Below are positions 53,923 through 62,811 of a stretch of 64,000 bases of DNA, piece after piece. How positions within the stretch are numbered: the stretch's first letter is position 1; each line of letters begins with the position of its first letter. Source of the stretch: Prevotella illustrans (GTDB lineage Bacteria; Bacteroidota; Bacteroidia; Bacteroidales; Bacteroidaceae); contig NZ_JAERMS010000009.1 of the NCBI RefSeq assembly GCF_017426725.1, forward strand, positions 18,574 through 82,573, written 5' to 3'. A program made the position numbers and the translations under genes. Below the pieces are notes generated by a model, which made no database searches, was not told where the DNA came from, and saw only the letters and a list, made by a program, of their open reading frames with translations.

Positions 53923-55464
53923 CTATCTCTCTGCCCAATCGCCCCGATCGAGTTTGCGATAATTGATGGCTTCAGCCAGATGTTCGGTTGTCACACGGTC
54001 GCTTCCGGCGAGATCGGCTATCGTGCGGGCCACTTTCAGAATACGGCTGTAGGCCCGTGCCGAAAGCGAAAGGCGTTCCATGGCCATGCGCAGCAGGTCG
54101 ATGCCGGCTTGGTCGGGCTCGGCATACCGATGGATCATGCGCTCGGTCATCTGGGCGTTGCAGTGAACGCCCTTCACCTCCTTGAAACGCGCGGTCTGAA
54201 CAGCGCGCGCACGGATCACACGCTCACGGATGGCCGCGCTCGGCTCGCCGGGTTCGGCCTTCGAGATTTCCTTGAAAGGCACGGGAATGATTTCCACTTG
54301 GATGTCGATGCGGTCGAGTAGCGGTCCGCTGATTTTGTTCATATAGCGGTGTATCTGTCCGGGCGTACAGACGCAGTGGTGCGTGGGATCGCCATAGTAG
54401 CCGCAAGGGCAGGGATTCATGCTGGCCACAAACATAAAGCTGCAAGGAAAGTCGACGCGATACTTGGAACGCGAGATGGTGATATGGCGGTCTTCAAGCG
54501 GCTGGCGCAGCACTTCGAGCGTGTGCTTGTTGAACTCGGGCAGCTCGTCGCAGAAGAGTACGCCGTTGTGAGACAGCGAAATCTCGCCCGGCTGCGGGTT
54601 GTTGCCGCCTCCGACGAGAGCCACTTCCGATATGGTATGATGGGGCGCACGGAACGGTCGTTGACTGATGAGCGACGTGTCTTTACCCGTCTTACCGGCG
54701 ATGCTATGGATCTGGGTCGTCTCCAGACTCTCGGAGAGCGACAGCGGCGGCAGGATACTCGGCAATCGTTTGGCCATCATGCTCTTGCCCGACCCCGGCG
54801 GCCCCACCATGATAAGATTGTAACCACCGGCGGCGGCCACTTCCATGGCCCGTTTCACGTTTTCCTGTCCACGAACGTCGGCAAAGTCAAGGTCGAAAGC
54901 ATATTGTTTTTCATAGAATACGCGGCGGGTATCGATGACGGTGGGCGCAAACGACTTCTCACCCGTCAGGAACTGAATCACCTCGACAATCGATTCCATG
55001 CCGTAGACATCGAGATTATTGACCACGGCCGCCTCGTTCACGTTCTGCCGTGGCACGATGAGCCCCTTGAAATGTTCGGCACGGGCCCTGATGGCGATGG
55101 GCAACGCGCCACGGACGGGCTGCAGACGGCCGTCGAGTCCCAACTCTCCCACTAACATATAATGACCGAGCTCTTCCGAAACGATGGTGCCGTTGGCGGC
55201 CAGGATGGCGATGGCCAACGGCAAGTCGAAGCCGCTGCCTTCCTTTCGCAGGTTGGCGGGTGCCATGTTGACGGTAATATCGGCCTTCGGAAACTTATAT
55301 CCATTATACTGCAGGGCGGCGGCAATGCGGTCGCGACCTTCGCGCACGGCTTCATCGCCCAACCCGGTAAAATGATACATGATACCCGGGTTCAGACTGA
55401 CTTCTATCGTTATCGTGGTTACTTCCAGACCGTTGACGGCCGCGCAGTAGGTTTTGACGAGCAT
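53923..55464 (-). CDS. YifB/ComM-like Mg-chelatase family AAA ATPase
   Basis: A 513-residue AAA ATPase of the YifB/ComM group, linked in other bacteria to branch migration during recombination of incoming DNA. It has the N-terminal Lon-like/ChlI domain (AAVNGLEVTTITIEVSLNPG), Walker A GPPGSGKSMMAKRLPSIL near 227, Walker B LFCDELPEF, and the C-terminal lid with SLSARAYSRILKVARTIADL. Length and motif order agree with the family. It is seven bases from the end of the redoxin-like gene and reads the same way. Confidence 0.9.
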   Translation of the reverse strand: MLVKTYCAAVNGLEVTTITIEVSLNPGIMYHFTGLGDEAVREGRDRIAAALQYNGYKFPKADITVNMAPANLRKEGSGFDLPLAIAILAANGTIVSEELGHYMLVGELGLDGRLQPVRGALPIAIRARAEHFKGLIVPRQNVNEAAVVNNLDVYGMESIVEVIQFLTGEKSFAPTVIDTRRVFYEKQYAFDLDFADVRGQENVKRAMEVAAAGGYNLIMVGPPGSGKSMMAKRLPSILPPLSLSESLETTQIHSIAGKTGKDTSLISQRPFRAPHHTISEVALVGGGNNPQPGEISLSHNGVLFCDELPEFNKHTLEVLRQPLEDRHITISRSKYRVDFPCSFMFVASMNPCPCGYYGDPTHHCVCTPGQIHRYMNKISGPLLDRIDIQVEIIPVPFKEISKAEPGEPSAAIRERVIRARAVQTARFKEVKGVHCNAQMTERMIHRYAEPDQAGIDLLRMAMERLSLSARAYSRILKVARTIADLAGSDRVTTEHLAEAINYRKLDRGDWAER

Positions 55465-55470
55465 GGTTCT

Positions 55471-56493
55471 TTAGTGGTTAGATGACGTCACAATCAGCTG
55501 TCCCAACTTCTCTCGCATTTCCTGTGGTGAGAGGCCATGGGCGATGACATTGCCATTCTTCAGGACGATATTATCGGGAATGGAGGTCAAACCGAGCTGA
55601 CGTACCAGTTTCCCATCGAACATCCGTCCATCGCAGACGGTAGGCCATGTGATCGAATCTATTTCCTGCGTCTCACGACACTTCTTCACGGTCGCGTCCA
55701 CATTGATACTCAGCACCTGCAGACTGCCGTGGCTCTTGCGCTGAAACTCCTTGAGCTGACGCTGGATATCCATGCTCTCATAGCTCCACGAAGCCCATAC
55801 GTTGATGACGGCAAAACGAGCCGCACGCAGATTGGCACCCGAAACAGGACGACCTTTTATGTCGGTGGTATAGAAATCTTTGAGTTTTCCCGAAAAAGTG
55901 GCGTCCTTCATCTGCCTGACACCCGGTAACAGCCGATTCAACAGTCCGTTCTTGGGCTGCGAGGCAGTCATAAGCGTCAGTAATTGCAAGGCTTTGGCAT
56001 AATCGGGCCGAGCTGCCTGCACGAAATACTGATTGACCAAATAGGGCGAGACAGGCGAATCAGGATAGTCTTTCACAAATTGGTCGGCATATTTCCGCAT
56101 TTCGGGAGGCGACGCGCCGGCCACTTGCTGACGGAATTTCGTCATCAATTCATTATCCTTGGTGCCCTTCACCTCTAATTCTTTCAAGTGGGAGGCGTCG
56201 CCCCTGATATTGACCTGCTTGCCGGGAGCCGCAAAAACAGGCTGCTGAGAGAAGTTAGGAAAGACGATAACCAGCACGCAAGGCTGCTCACAAGCTATCT
56301 CATAGGCAAAGCGGCCACCCTCCACCTTGATCGTATCGATACCGTTGATTCCCCCATCGGGACTATATACATAGAACTCACCCTGGTTTAGGTTGATGAG
56401 TCGGCCGTCAATTTCAAAATGATGGCTGTCAGTCCCACATGAAACCAAAACCAGGGTGAGCAGTAAAAGTAGACTTAATCTAACTTGTTTCAT
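55471..56493 (-). CDS. TlpA/DUF4369-type lipoprotein with a redoxin domain lacking the CXXC motif
   Basis: A 340-residue lipoprotein (signal MKQVRLSLLLLLTLVLVSC, Cys at 19). The N-terminal part (25-130) fits the DUF4369 beta domain found before TlpA-like thioredoxin domains in Bacteroidetes, and the C-terminal part (about 205-335) is a thioredoxin fold with VINVWASWSYESMDIQ and LTSIPDNIVLKNG including the cis-Pro. At the place of the usual WCxxC it reads WASWSYES, with no cysteines, so it should not do thiol-disulfide exchange in the normal way. It overlaps the TPR lipoprotein by four bases. The role of the degenerate form is unknown. Confidence 0.82.
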   Translation of the reverse strand: MKQVRLSLLLLLTLVLVSCGTDSHHFEIDGRLINLNQGEFYVYSPDGGINGIDTIKVEGGRFAYEIACEQPCVLVIVFPNFSQQPVFAAPGKQVNIRGDASHLKELEVKGTKDNELMTKFRQQVAGASPPEMRKYADQFVKDYPDSPVSPYLVNQYFVQAARPDYAKALQLLTLMTASQPKNGLLNRLLPGVRQMKDATFSGKLKDFYTTDIKGRPVSGANLRAARFAVINVWASWSYESMDIQRQLKEFQRKSHGSLQVLSINVDATVKKCRETQEIDSITWPTVCDGRMFDGKLVRQLGLTSIPDNIVLKNGNVIAHGLSPQEMREKLGQLIVTSSNH

Positions 56494-58166
56494 CGTTTGA
56501 TCTTAGCGAATTCCAGGTCCTTATCGGCATAATCGGCCAATGAAGGATCTTTCTGCAGCGCCTCTTTCAGATAAGAACCGGCCGCGTAGCTATTCCCCCG
56601 ACGTGCGCTGAGGATGGCATGCAGATAGCTTGTCATCGCGTCGGCGTTCTTGATATTCTTCAAGGTCTGGCCGGCAGCAGCGTAGTCCTTGGCCAAGATC
56701 TGTGCCAAAGCTGCGCTGTTGCTAACAGAATTCTTCAGTTCGTCGGCCGCATGGCTGTAATTTCCACGAGCAATATTGAGGTTGCCGAGCACGTCGTTGA
56801 AGCCGTTGGCATTGATGGCGTTTGAAAGATGGCCTTCTGCTTCGTCCAGATTACCCTTCTGCAGACTCATGAGCGCCTTGTTGGCATAAGGTTCCTGTGC
56901 TTTAGGATTCACGCGGAGCGCACGCTCAATATAGTTTTCGGCCGTCGTGTTGTCACCTCTGTTAAAGGCCAGAGCAGCCAAGTTGTTATAGGCACGGTAG
57001 TCTTTATCGTAAAGCTGGATGGTCTTCTTGTAGATAGCCTCCTTCTTGGCAACGTTATCTTCGAGTGAAGCCGCGTAGAGAATCTCCTCAATATCCAACT
57101 TAACAGGATCAATCGCGTACTGCTCTTTAATCTGCTCGTCGGTACGACCAATCGTTTCGTAATTGATGATGAGACGAGAGCGACGCAATTCGGGCAGAAT
57201 CTGATCGGCCAAGTCACGGAAGCCTTCGCTCATATTGCGAATCTGCTGTTCGCGTTGCTGCGGATCCTTATACATAGAAAGTACGCGCAAGATAACATCT
57301 TTGTCCTGAATGTTGCTGGCTTGCACAAGCTGCTGGAATCCATCCCAGTCCTGTGCCGTATAGTGAGCGTCGATATCAGCCTTCACCTTAGTGCTCTTGA
57401 GCTGGCTCTTTACGTAATCCTCGCTGGTATCCTGACGTTTGTTGGCCAGTCTGTCGTTGAAACTGAAACCACCTTCGGGCGAAGCATAAGCGGCTACTTC
57501 CACATTCTTGATGGCCAATTTCTCACGATCGGCATTGATTTTCTTCAACATTCTGACAAACTCCTGCACGCTGTTATTCTGCAGTTCGCTCTTACGCAAG
57601 TTAGCCTGATTGATGAGGAACCTGATGTTAGCTTCCTGTTTCTTGGCATTGATACGCTGGAACGAGTCAAGAGCGATACAAGCACCACCATTCATCATGG
57701 TCTGCTTATACAATTCAGCAGTAGCAAGCACGCCGTTAGCCACCTTAACTGCCGGAATCTTCACCACCTTCTTACCTACCTTTGCTTGGAAAGTGAGATA
57801 CATTTCGCTTTGCTGCATCTCGGGAACGTAGTCGAAAGAGGTCTTCATGGTGTAGCGACCACCCAAACGATAAGAAATCGTCTGGTTGTTACCCATTACC
57901 TTTTCGCCCTGGAACGTAGTGCTGGTACCTTGCGCGGTACGTCTCTTACCATAACGAAGTTCCGGAATAACCCGTACAGTGGCATTCTTCTTCAAATATT
58001 TTTCAGGGAATTGGCCGTTGATAGTAGCGGGAACCTTGCCTCCGGTTGTCTCAAGCGGATTAGGTACAACCGTAAAACTATCTGCCGACAATGGGCCCAT
58101 CTTTGAACAAGACGAAAGCAATACGAATGAACACGCGGAAAAAACAAAGATTAGATGTTTACGCAT
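56490..58166 (-). CDS. TPR-repeat lipoprotein
   Basis: A 558-residue lipoprotein starting at the ATG at 58166 (MRKHLIFVFSACSFVLLSSC, Cys at 20); an in-frame start at 58235 would lie inside the tRNA gene and is rejected. The first part (about 30-320) has beta-rich sections (VPATINGQFPEKYLKKNATV; GGRYTMKTSFDYVPEMQQSE) and an OmpA-like-looking VAAYASPEGGFSFNDRLANK stretch. The C-terminal 200 residues hold at least four TPR-type helix pairs (AYNNLAALAFNRGDNTTAEN; YANKALMSLQKGNLDEAEGH). It probably sits at the outer membrane and gathers other proteins. No name is claimed. Confidence 0.82.
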   Translation of the reverse strand: MRKHLIFVFSACSFVLLSSCSKMGPLSADSFTVVPNPLETTGGKVPATINGQFPEKYLKKNATVRVIPELRYGKRRTAQGTSTTFQGEKVMGNNQTISYRLGGRYTMKTSFDYVPEMQQSEMYLTFQAKVGKKVVKIPAVKVANGVLATAELYKQTMMNGGACIALDSFQRINAKKQEANIRFLINQANLRKSELQNNSVQEFVRMLKKINADREKLAIKNVEVAAYASPEGGFSFNDRLANKRQDTSEDYVKSQLKSTKVKADIDAHYTAQDWDGFQQLVQASNIQDKDVILRVLSMYKDPQQREQQIRNMSEGFRDLADQILPELRRSRLIINYETIGRTDEQIKEQYAIDPVKLDIEEILYAASLEDNVAKKEAIYKKTIQLYDKDYRAYNNLAALAFNRGDNTTAENYIERALRVNPKAQEPYANKALMSLQKGNLDEAEGHLSNAINANGFNDVLGNLNIARGNYSHAADELKNSVSNSAALAQILAKDYAAAGQTLKNIKNADAMTSYLHAILSARRGNSYAAGSYLKEALQKDPSLADYADKDLEFAKIKR

Positions 58167-58192
58167 AAGATTAATGTGGTTTGTGTGTGAAG

Positions 58193-58278
58193 TGCCGCGA
58201 GCGGGACTCGAACCCGCACAGCCGTTACTGGCCAAGGGATTTTAAGTCCCTCGTGTCTACCAATTCCACCATTGCGGC
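58193..58278 (-). tRNA. tRNA-Leu (anticodon TAA)
   Basis: An 86-base gene on the minus strand with the acceptor start GCCGCAA, D-loop GAATTGGTAGAC, anticodon loop CTTAAAA (anticodon TAA), the long variable arm of leucine tRNAs, and the T-arm GCGGGTTCGAGTCCCGC. CCA is not encoded. There is an A-C mismatch at pair 6-67 of the acceptor stem. It lies 26 bases from the start of the TPR lipoprotein gene. Confidence 0.95.
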
Positions 58279-58355
58279 ATTTCGAATTGTTAAAAAGGAA
58301 ATTCGATTGCAAAGGTAATCGTTAATCATCGAAACGCCAAACTAAATTAACTTTT

Positions 58356-58937
58356 TTAATATTTATTGTGCACAAGCAGCAAACGGCCTGTATACTGGGC
58401 CGCATACTCCATGAGTTTCTTGCCTTTTTCGCCCGACACGACGACACCGCGCTCATTCAAATCATAGACACGATGACAATGGGCGCATGTCATTTGCGTA
58501 CCGTTGCCATGAAACGAAAGCGGAAAAGACCCGCCGCTGTTCTCGGACAGGCAGTTGGGACACTGCGCGTCGAAAGCCAACAGCCCATGATAAACGCTCC
58601 GCCCCACTATGATTCCATTGTCAGCGCCCATGTCATAGGTCTGCATGCGCTCCTCGGCCGTGGTCAGTGGCACGCTCTCCGACGTACCGGTGCCGGGCAG
58701 CAAGTCCACATGGCGCACCGAACCACGCACCGACAGGCTGACGCGAACGTAGGTTCCGGGAATAAGAGGATTGGTAACTTGGTTTAAAACCGTGTTGTTA
58801 TGAATCTCGGTGTTGAATCGGAAGTTACAGCGATAGGCGTTGCTGTACAGCGTTTCTTCGCCGCACGACGTGAACAATACGAGCAATACTACCGCAAAAA
58901 CGATGGTTTGCTTAACCAAATAATTGTTTTTCTGCAT
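58356..58937 (-). CDS. Lipoprotein with two CXXC pairs (Rieske- or zinc-ribbon-like)
   Basis: A 193-residue lipoprotein from the ATG at 58937 (MQKNNYLVKQTIVFAVVLL, lipobox FTSC near 25); an in-frame start at 58967 gives ten more residues. Two pairs of cysteines, CPNC near 133 and CAHC near 160 (numbered from 58937), are followed by HRVYDLNERG. This is the layout of a metal site on two short loops, either a zinc ribbon or a Rieske-like cluster; the expected second His of a Rieske site is not well placed. It overlaps the end of argH by 26 bases. Confidence 0.75.
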   Translation of the reverse strand: MQKNNYLVKQTIVFAVVLLVLFTSCGEETLYSNAYRCNFRFNTEIHNNTVLNQVTNPLIPGTYVRVSLSVRGSVRHVDLLPGTGTSESVPLTTAEERMQTYDMGADNGIIVGRSVYHGLLAFDAQCPNCLSENSGGSFPLSFHGNGTQMTCAHCHRVYDLNERGVVVSGEKGKKLMEYAAQYTGRLLLVHNKY

Positions 58938-60249
58938 TCTTAACACGTTCAAAATGGAATCCGTCAAGCGTCTCTCCCATCTGCGCTACGATGCGGTCGT
59001 TGCACAGATTGCCCATACTCCCCTCGTGAGTATGCCGAATCCGGCGGTCGGCCCTGAAGGTTTCGTTCTCGATTTCAAGTCCCACCTGCTTATAGGCGTC
59101 ACGGAAGGGCATGCCGGCAGCAGCCAGACGATTCACCTCTTCCACGGAAAACATCGGATCGTACATGGGATTGTCGAGGATACGCTCGTTCACTTCCATC
59201 TTATTAATCATATAGGCAGCCATCCGCAGACAGTCTTTCAGTTCGTCGAAAGCGGGCAGAAAGACTTCCTTAATAAGCTGCAAGTCGCGGAAATAGCCAC
59301 TGGGCAGGTTGTTCATGATGAGCATAATCTGCTGCGGAAGGCCTTGCAACTTGTTGCTTTTGGCCCTGAGGAGTTCAAAAACGTCGGGGTTTTTCTTATG
59401 AGGCATGATGCTCGAGCCGGTGGTACACTCCTTGGGCAACTTCACAAAACCGAAGTTTTGCGAATTGAAAAGGCAGGCGTCGAAAGCCAGTTTGGCCAAG
59501 GTTCCGGCCACCGAGGCCAAGGCGAAAGCCACGTTGCGCTCCATCTTGCCACGCCCCATCTGGGCATAGACCACGTTGTAGTTCATCGAGTCGAAGCCGA
59601 GCAGGTCGGTCGTGAGCTGCCGGTTGAGCGGAAACGACGAACCATAGCCGGCCGCCGAGCCCAGCGGATTGCGATTGGTCAGCCGATAAGCGGCCTGCAA
59701 GAAAAGCGTGTCGTCGACAAGGCTCTCGGCATAGGCGCCAAACCACAGGCCGAAACTTGAGGGCATGGCTATCTGCAGATGGGTGTAGCCGGGCATGAGC
59801 ACGTCTTTCAGCTGATTGCTTTTGGCGATGAGTTCATCGAAAAGGAGCTTCACGGCATCGACGATTTCATGGAGTTCATGACGGGTAAAGAGCTTCAGGT
59901 CGAGCAATACCTGATCGTTGCGCGACCGACCGGAATGAATCTTCTTGCCCACATCGCCCAGTTCGCGCGTCAACAGCAGTTCCACTTCGGAGTGAACGTC
60001 CTCTACGCCTTCCTCGATTTGGAACTCGCCCCGCTCACAACACGCGTAAATGCGCCGCAGGGCAGCCATCAACCGCGTGAGTTCATCGGCTTCGAGCAGT
60101 CCGATTGACTGAAGCATCGTGATGTGGGCCATCGATCCGAGCACGTCATACTTGGCCAAGTAGAGATCCATCTCTCGGTCGCGACCTACGGTGAACCGAT
60201 CTATCTCTTGGTTCACCTCAAAGTTTTTTTCCCAAAGTTTCTTTGTCAT
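58912..60249 (-). CDS. argH: Argininosuccinate lyase
   Basis: ArgH splits argininosuccinate to arginine and fumarate, the last step of arginine synthesis. The 445-residue protein has the family signature GSSIMPHKKNPDVFELLRAK with the flexible catalytic loop, and HSRSGRNDQVLLDLKL-like sequence near residue 105 (GKKIHSGRSRNDQ). The start MTKKLWEKNFEVNQEIDRFT fits the usual N-terminus. No other arg gene is in the window. The lipoprotein gene that follows overlaps its end. Confidence 0.96.
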   Translation of the reverse strand: MTKKLWEKNFEVNQEIDRFTVGRDREMDLYLAKYDVLGSMAHITMLQSIGLLEADELTRLMAALRRIYACCERGEFQIEEGVEDVHSEVELLLTRELGDVGKKIHSGRSRNDQVLLDLKLFTRHELHEIVDAVKLLFDELIAKSNQLKDVLMPGYTHLQIAMPSSFGLWFGAYAESLVDDTLFLQAAYRLTNRNPLGSAAGYGSSFPLNRQLTTDLLGFDSMNYNVVYAQMGRGKMERNVAFALASVAGTLAKLAFDACLFNSQNFGFVKLPKECTTGSSIMPHKKNPDVFELLRAKSNKLQGLPQQIMLIMNNLPSGYFRDLQLIKEVFLPAFDELKDCLRMAAYMINKMEVNERILDNPMYDPMFSVEEVNRLAAAGMPFRDAYKQVGLEIENETFRADRRIRHTHEGSMGNLCNDRIVAQMGETLDGFHFERVKNAEKQLFG

Positions 60250-60337
60250 AAGTCTCTATATCGTCGGTAATAATGGACGAAAGCGCCCTTTCTGACAAGG
60301 CCGAACGGCACCGATAAAATCGGCCGTGGCCTACCTG

Positions 60338-60410
60338 TTTTGCAATAGCTATGCTTTCGTGTTGTAAAAGCAGCCCTTTTACAAGGTAAAAGCTATGCTT
60401 TTAGAAAACG
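60338..60410. repeat. Nested palindromic repeat, second copy
   Basis: It contains AGCTATGCTTTCG, TTGTAAAAGCAGCCCTTTTA and AAAGCTATGCTTTTAGAAAA, all found in the copy at 17285-17428 in the same order but with one inner unit missing. It lies between argH and the SRPBCC gene. The rest of 60250-60436 shows nothing else. Confidence 0.75.
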
Positions 60411-60436
60411 GTTGCGCAACGCCCTGAAAATGGGCG

Positions 60437-60850
60437 TTACGCTTCGTAGTTGATCATCTGCAACACATCGGCAATCTTTTCGATGCCTTCCTGCAGCGGT
60501 TTCGATACCATTCCCTTAATAAAGGGATTGAGATCGGCCTTAATCGTAAGTTTCATCTTGCTGGTGGTGGCCGTTACCGGAAGTATCTGAATCCAGAAAT
60601 TAAACGGTAAGGGGCTTTCTTCGGTTTCAAACTTGATGCATTTGGGAGCTTCTCGTTCCACAATGCTCAGTTTGACACTACCCATGGGAGTTGTTATGGA
60701 GATTGAATTGGTGTCAAAAACCAAGTCTTTTGCCTTGTCTTCGGGCAACCGGCTTTTCACACGTTCTATATTACTTAGGTCGCTCAAGAGATTATAAACA
60801 TTCTCTTGAGCGTAATTGATGGGGCGAATGGTACTTTCAAATGTGGCCAT
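60437..60850 (-). CDS. SRPBCC-fold protein of unknown ligand
   Basis: A 137-residue soluble protein with the START/Bet v1-like layout: an opening strand (FESTIRPINYAQENVYNLLS), a helix pair, six to seven strands (SISITTPMGSVKLSIVERE; KMKLTIKADLNP) and a long C-terminal helix (GMVSKPLQEGIEKIADVLQM). No signal peptide. Such proteins bind hydrophobic ligands; the ligand is unknown. It lies 32 bases downstream of pyrE in the same direction, so they may share a transcript. Confidence 0.8.
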   Translation of the reverse strand: MATFESTIRPINYAQENVYNLLSDLSNIERVKSRLPEDKAKDLVFDTNSISITTPMGSVKLSIVEREAPKCIKFETEESPLPFNFWIQILPVTATTSKMKLTIKADLNPFIKGMVSKPLQEGIEKIADVLQMINYEA

Positions 60851-60882
60851 AATGACTGATGGGGGTTAGGTGATGTATGCTT

Positions 60883-61515
60883 TTATGCCTTCCACGTGGC
60901 CGGATCTTTCCGCCATTCGTGCAACAGCGCTACGTCTTCCTCGGCAATATAGCCTGTTTCAAGGGCCTGAGACACGACGTTTTCATAATCGGTGAGCGTT
61001 TCAAGTTGAACGCCGGCCTCCTCAAAAGCGGTCTTGGCCACGGGGAAACCATAGGTATAGCTGGCTACCATGCCTATCACTTCGCAGGCGTTATTGCGGA
61101 TGGCGTCGACTGCTTTCAGACTGCTGCCGCCCGTTGATATCAAATCTTCAACCACAACGACCTTCATGCCCGGCTTCAACTCGCCTTCGATGAGATTCTC
61201 CAAGCCGTGATCTTTCGGTTTGGAACGCACGTAGACAAAGGGAAGGTTCAGCTCGTCGGCCACCAATGCGCCCTGAGCAATGGCTCCGGTAGCTACGCCG
61301 GCAATGGCTTCGGCCTCTGGAAACTTCTCAAGAATGATATGCACAAGTTCCAACTTCACGTAATTGCGAAGTTCGGGATAAGAAAGTGTTTTACGATTGT
61401 CGCAATAAAAGGGCGACTTCCAGCCGGAAGCCCAAGTAAAAGGGTTGTTAGGCTGCAGTTTAATAGCCTTTACTTTTAATAATCTTGACGCAAAATCCTT
61501 TTTTAATTGATTCAT
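60883..61515 (-). CDS. pyrE: Orotate phosphoribosyltransferase
   Basis: PyrE joins orotate with PRPP to make OMP in pyrimidine synthesis. The 210-residue protein starts at the ATG at 61515 (MNQLKKDFASRLLKVKAIKL); upstream in-frame codons to 61578 look non-coding. The PRPP-binding motif VVVVEDLISTGGSSLKAV and the catalytic loop YVRSKPKDHG are present. Length and order fit the family. Confidence 0.95.
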   Translation of the reverse strand: MNQLKKDFASRLLKVKAIKLQPNNPFTWASGWKSPFYCDNRKTLSYPELRNYVKLELVHIILEKFPEAEAIAGVATGAIAQGALVADELNLPFVYVRSKPKDHGLENLIEGELKPGMKVVVVEDLISTGGSSLKAVDAIRNNACEVIGMVASYTYGFPVAKTAFEEAGVQLETLTDYENVVSQALETGYIAEEDVALLHEWRKDPATWKA

Positions 61516-61612
61516 GATAGCGAGGTTTATATGGATGAATAATGCAAAGTTAGTTGAATTATGCGATAAATCCAACAATGCCTTTTATTTTAAAGATATT
61601 TAGGGTAGGCCG

Positions 61613-62315
61613 TCATGGCTTGGCAAAGGCCAAGCTCAAGAAGCTGAAGCGCACGTCGCCGGCTGCCGACAGGGCTTCTGCGGCAGCCAACATGGTGGCA
61701 CCGGTTGTCACGACATCGTCGACCAGGAGGATGTGTTTGCCGCAGACTTGTTCGGGGCGGCGCAGGGAAAACTGCCCTTCCACGTTTTCACGGCGGGCCA
61801 ATCGGCTGATTTGTTGGGTCTGACTCTCGGTGAATCGTGTTCTTTCGAGCGCTTTGTCGATTAAGGGCAAACGGGTGATATGGCAAAGCCCGCGGGCAAT
61901 GGCCTCGCTTTGGTTGTAACCACGGTCATGCTGTCGGCGACGCGTTAATGGAACGGCGATCACGCCATCGATGCCTTCAAAGAAACCGGTAGGTAGAAAA
62001 CGACGGGCGGTGAGCAGCCCCAACTGGCATCCATATTGTGGACGATGGTGATACTTGAGGTCGTAAATGATTTGGGCTGTCTGCGTGTGAGGTTTGTAGA
62101 AGAAGAGCGCCGCGGCCTTTTCTACCTCAGTCTGCCCCCAGAAAAGTTGGGCCATCGGGTTGTCCAAAGGGGCATGTTCGTAATCCGTAAACGGCAGTTG
62201 AAGCAGGCACGAAAGGCAGGCGACATCCTCGTCGGGCGTGAGACGCTGGCCGCAGACGACGCATGGGCGGGGGGGCCAGCAGGTCAATCAATCGGGTAAG
62301 GATGTCAGTCTTCAT
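61613..62315 (-). CDS. ComF family phosphoribosyltransferase-like protein, start in another frame
   Basis: ComF proteins are amidophosphoribosyltransferase-like and needed for DNA uptake in some bacteria. The main frame (to 62287) has the zinc-finger cysteines CVVCGQRL...CLSC and the PRPP loop ILLVDDVVTTGATM. The better start is the ATG at 62315 (MKTDILTRLIDLLAP), which overlaps the recX stop, but it is in another frame: the C7 run at 62269-62275 needs one base fewer to join (giving 233 residues). Otherwise translation would begin at 62287 with MTCWPPRPCVV. PRTase and Cys positions are intact. Confidence 0.82.
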
Positions 62316-62811
62316 CCATGAAATCGGTTTCGGCGTCAACATCGGTTATCTGGTCGACGCATCTGCGAATGATATCGATGCCAAAGCCGCGGCCCATGGC
62401 AAACTTGATAAGCTTCATCGAACGCTCGTAATCGCTCTTCGCCTTGATGGTTTTCCATTTGGCTTGCAGCATGGGAAGCAGCACTTCCTCGTAGGCCGTG
62501 GCGTCAATCTCCTCAAAAATGGGGTCTGATATTTCTCTCGGAATGTGCTTTTGATAGAGCGCCAGTTCCACTTTCCGGCGGCCCCATTTGTTGAATCGAA
62601 TCTTATCGTTGATAAAGAAGCGGGCAAAACGGGCGTCGTCGACATAGCGTTCCTTGACAAGATAGGCCATGATTTCGGCTCGGTCGGCGTCGTCCAACTG
62701 CCATTTACGCAGTTTCTCCTCCATTTCGGCGGCACAATGTTCGGCCTGCGAACAGAGCGTGGTGAGTTTAAACAGCGCTTGTTGTGGCGTCATTTTCTTA
62801 TCTTTAAGCAT
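62305..62811 (-). CDS. recX: Regulatory protein RecX
   Basis: RecX limits RecA filaments. The 168-residue protein is built of three-helix repeats with typical stretches: ALFKLTTLCSQAEHCAAEME, YVDDARFARFFINDKIRFNK and WGRRKVELALYQKHIP. The RecX signature (FARxFI..K...WG..KI...L...GI) is clear. It overlaps prmC by eight bases and the comF start by 11, so prmC-recX-comF form an operon. recA is not in the window. Confidence 0.9.
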   Translation of the reverse strand: MLKDKKMTPQQALFKLTTLCSQAEHCAAEMEEKLRKWQLDDADRAEIMAYLVKERYVDDARFARFFINDKIRFNKWGRRKVELALYQKHIPREISDPIFEEIDATAYEEVLLPMLQAKWKTIKAKSDYERSMKLIKFAMGRGFGIDIIRRCVDQITDVDAETDFMDED

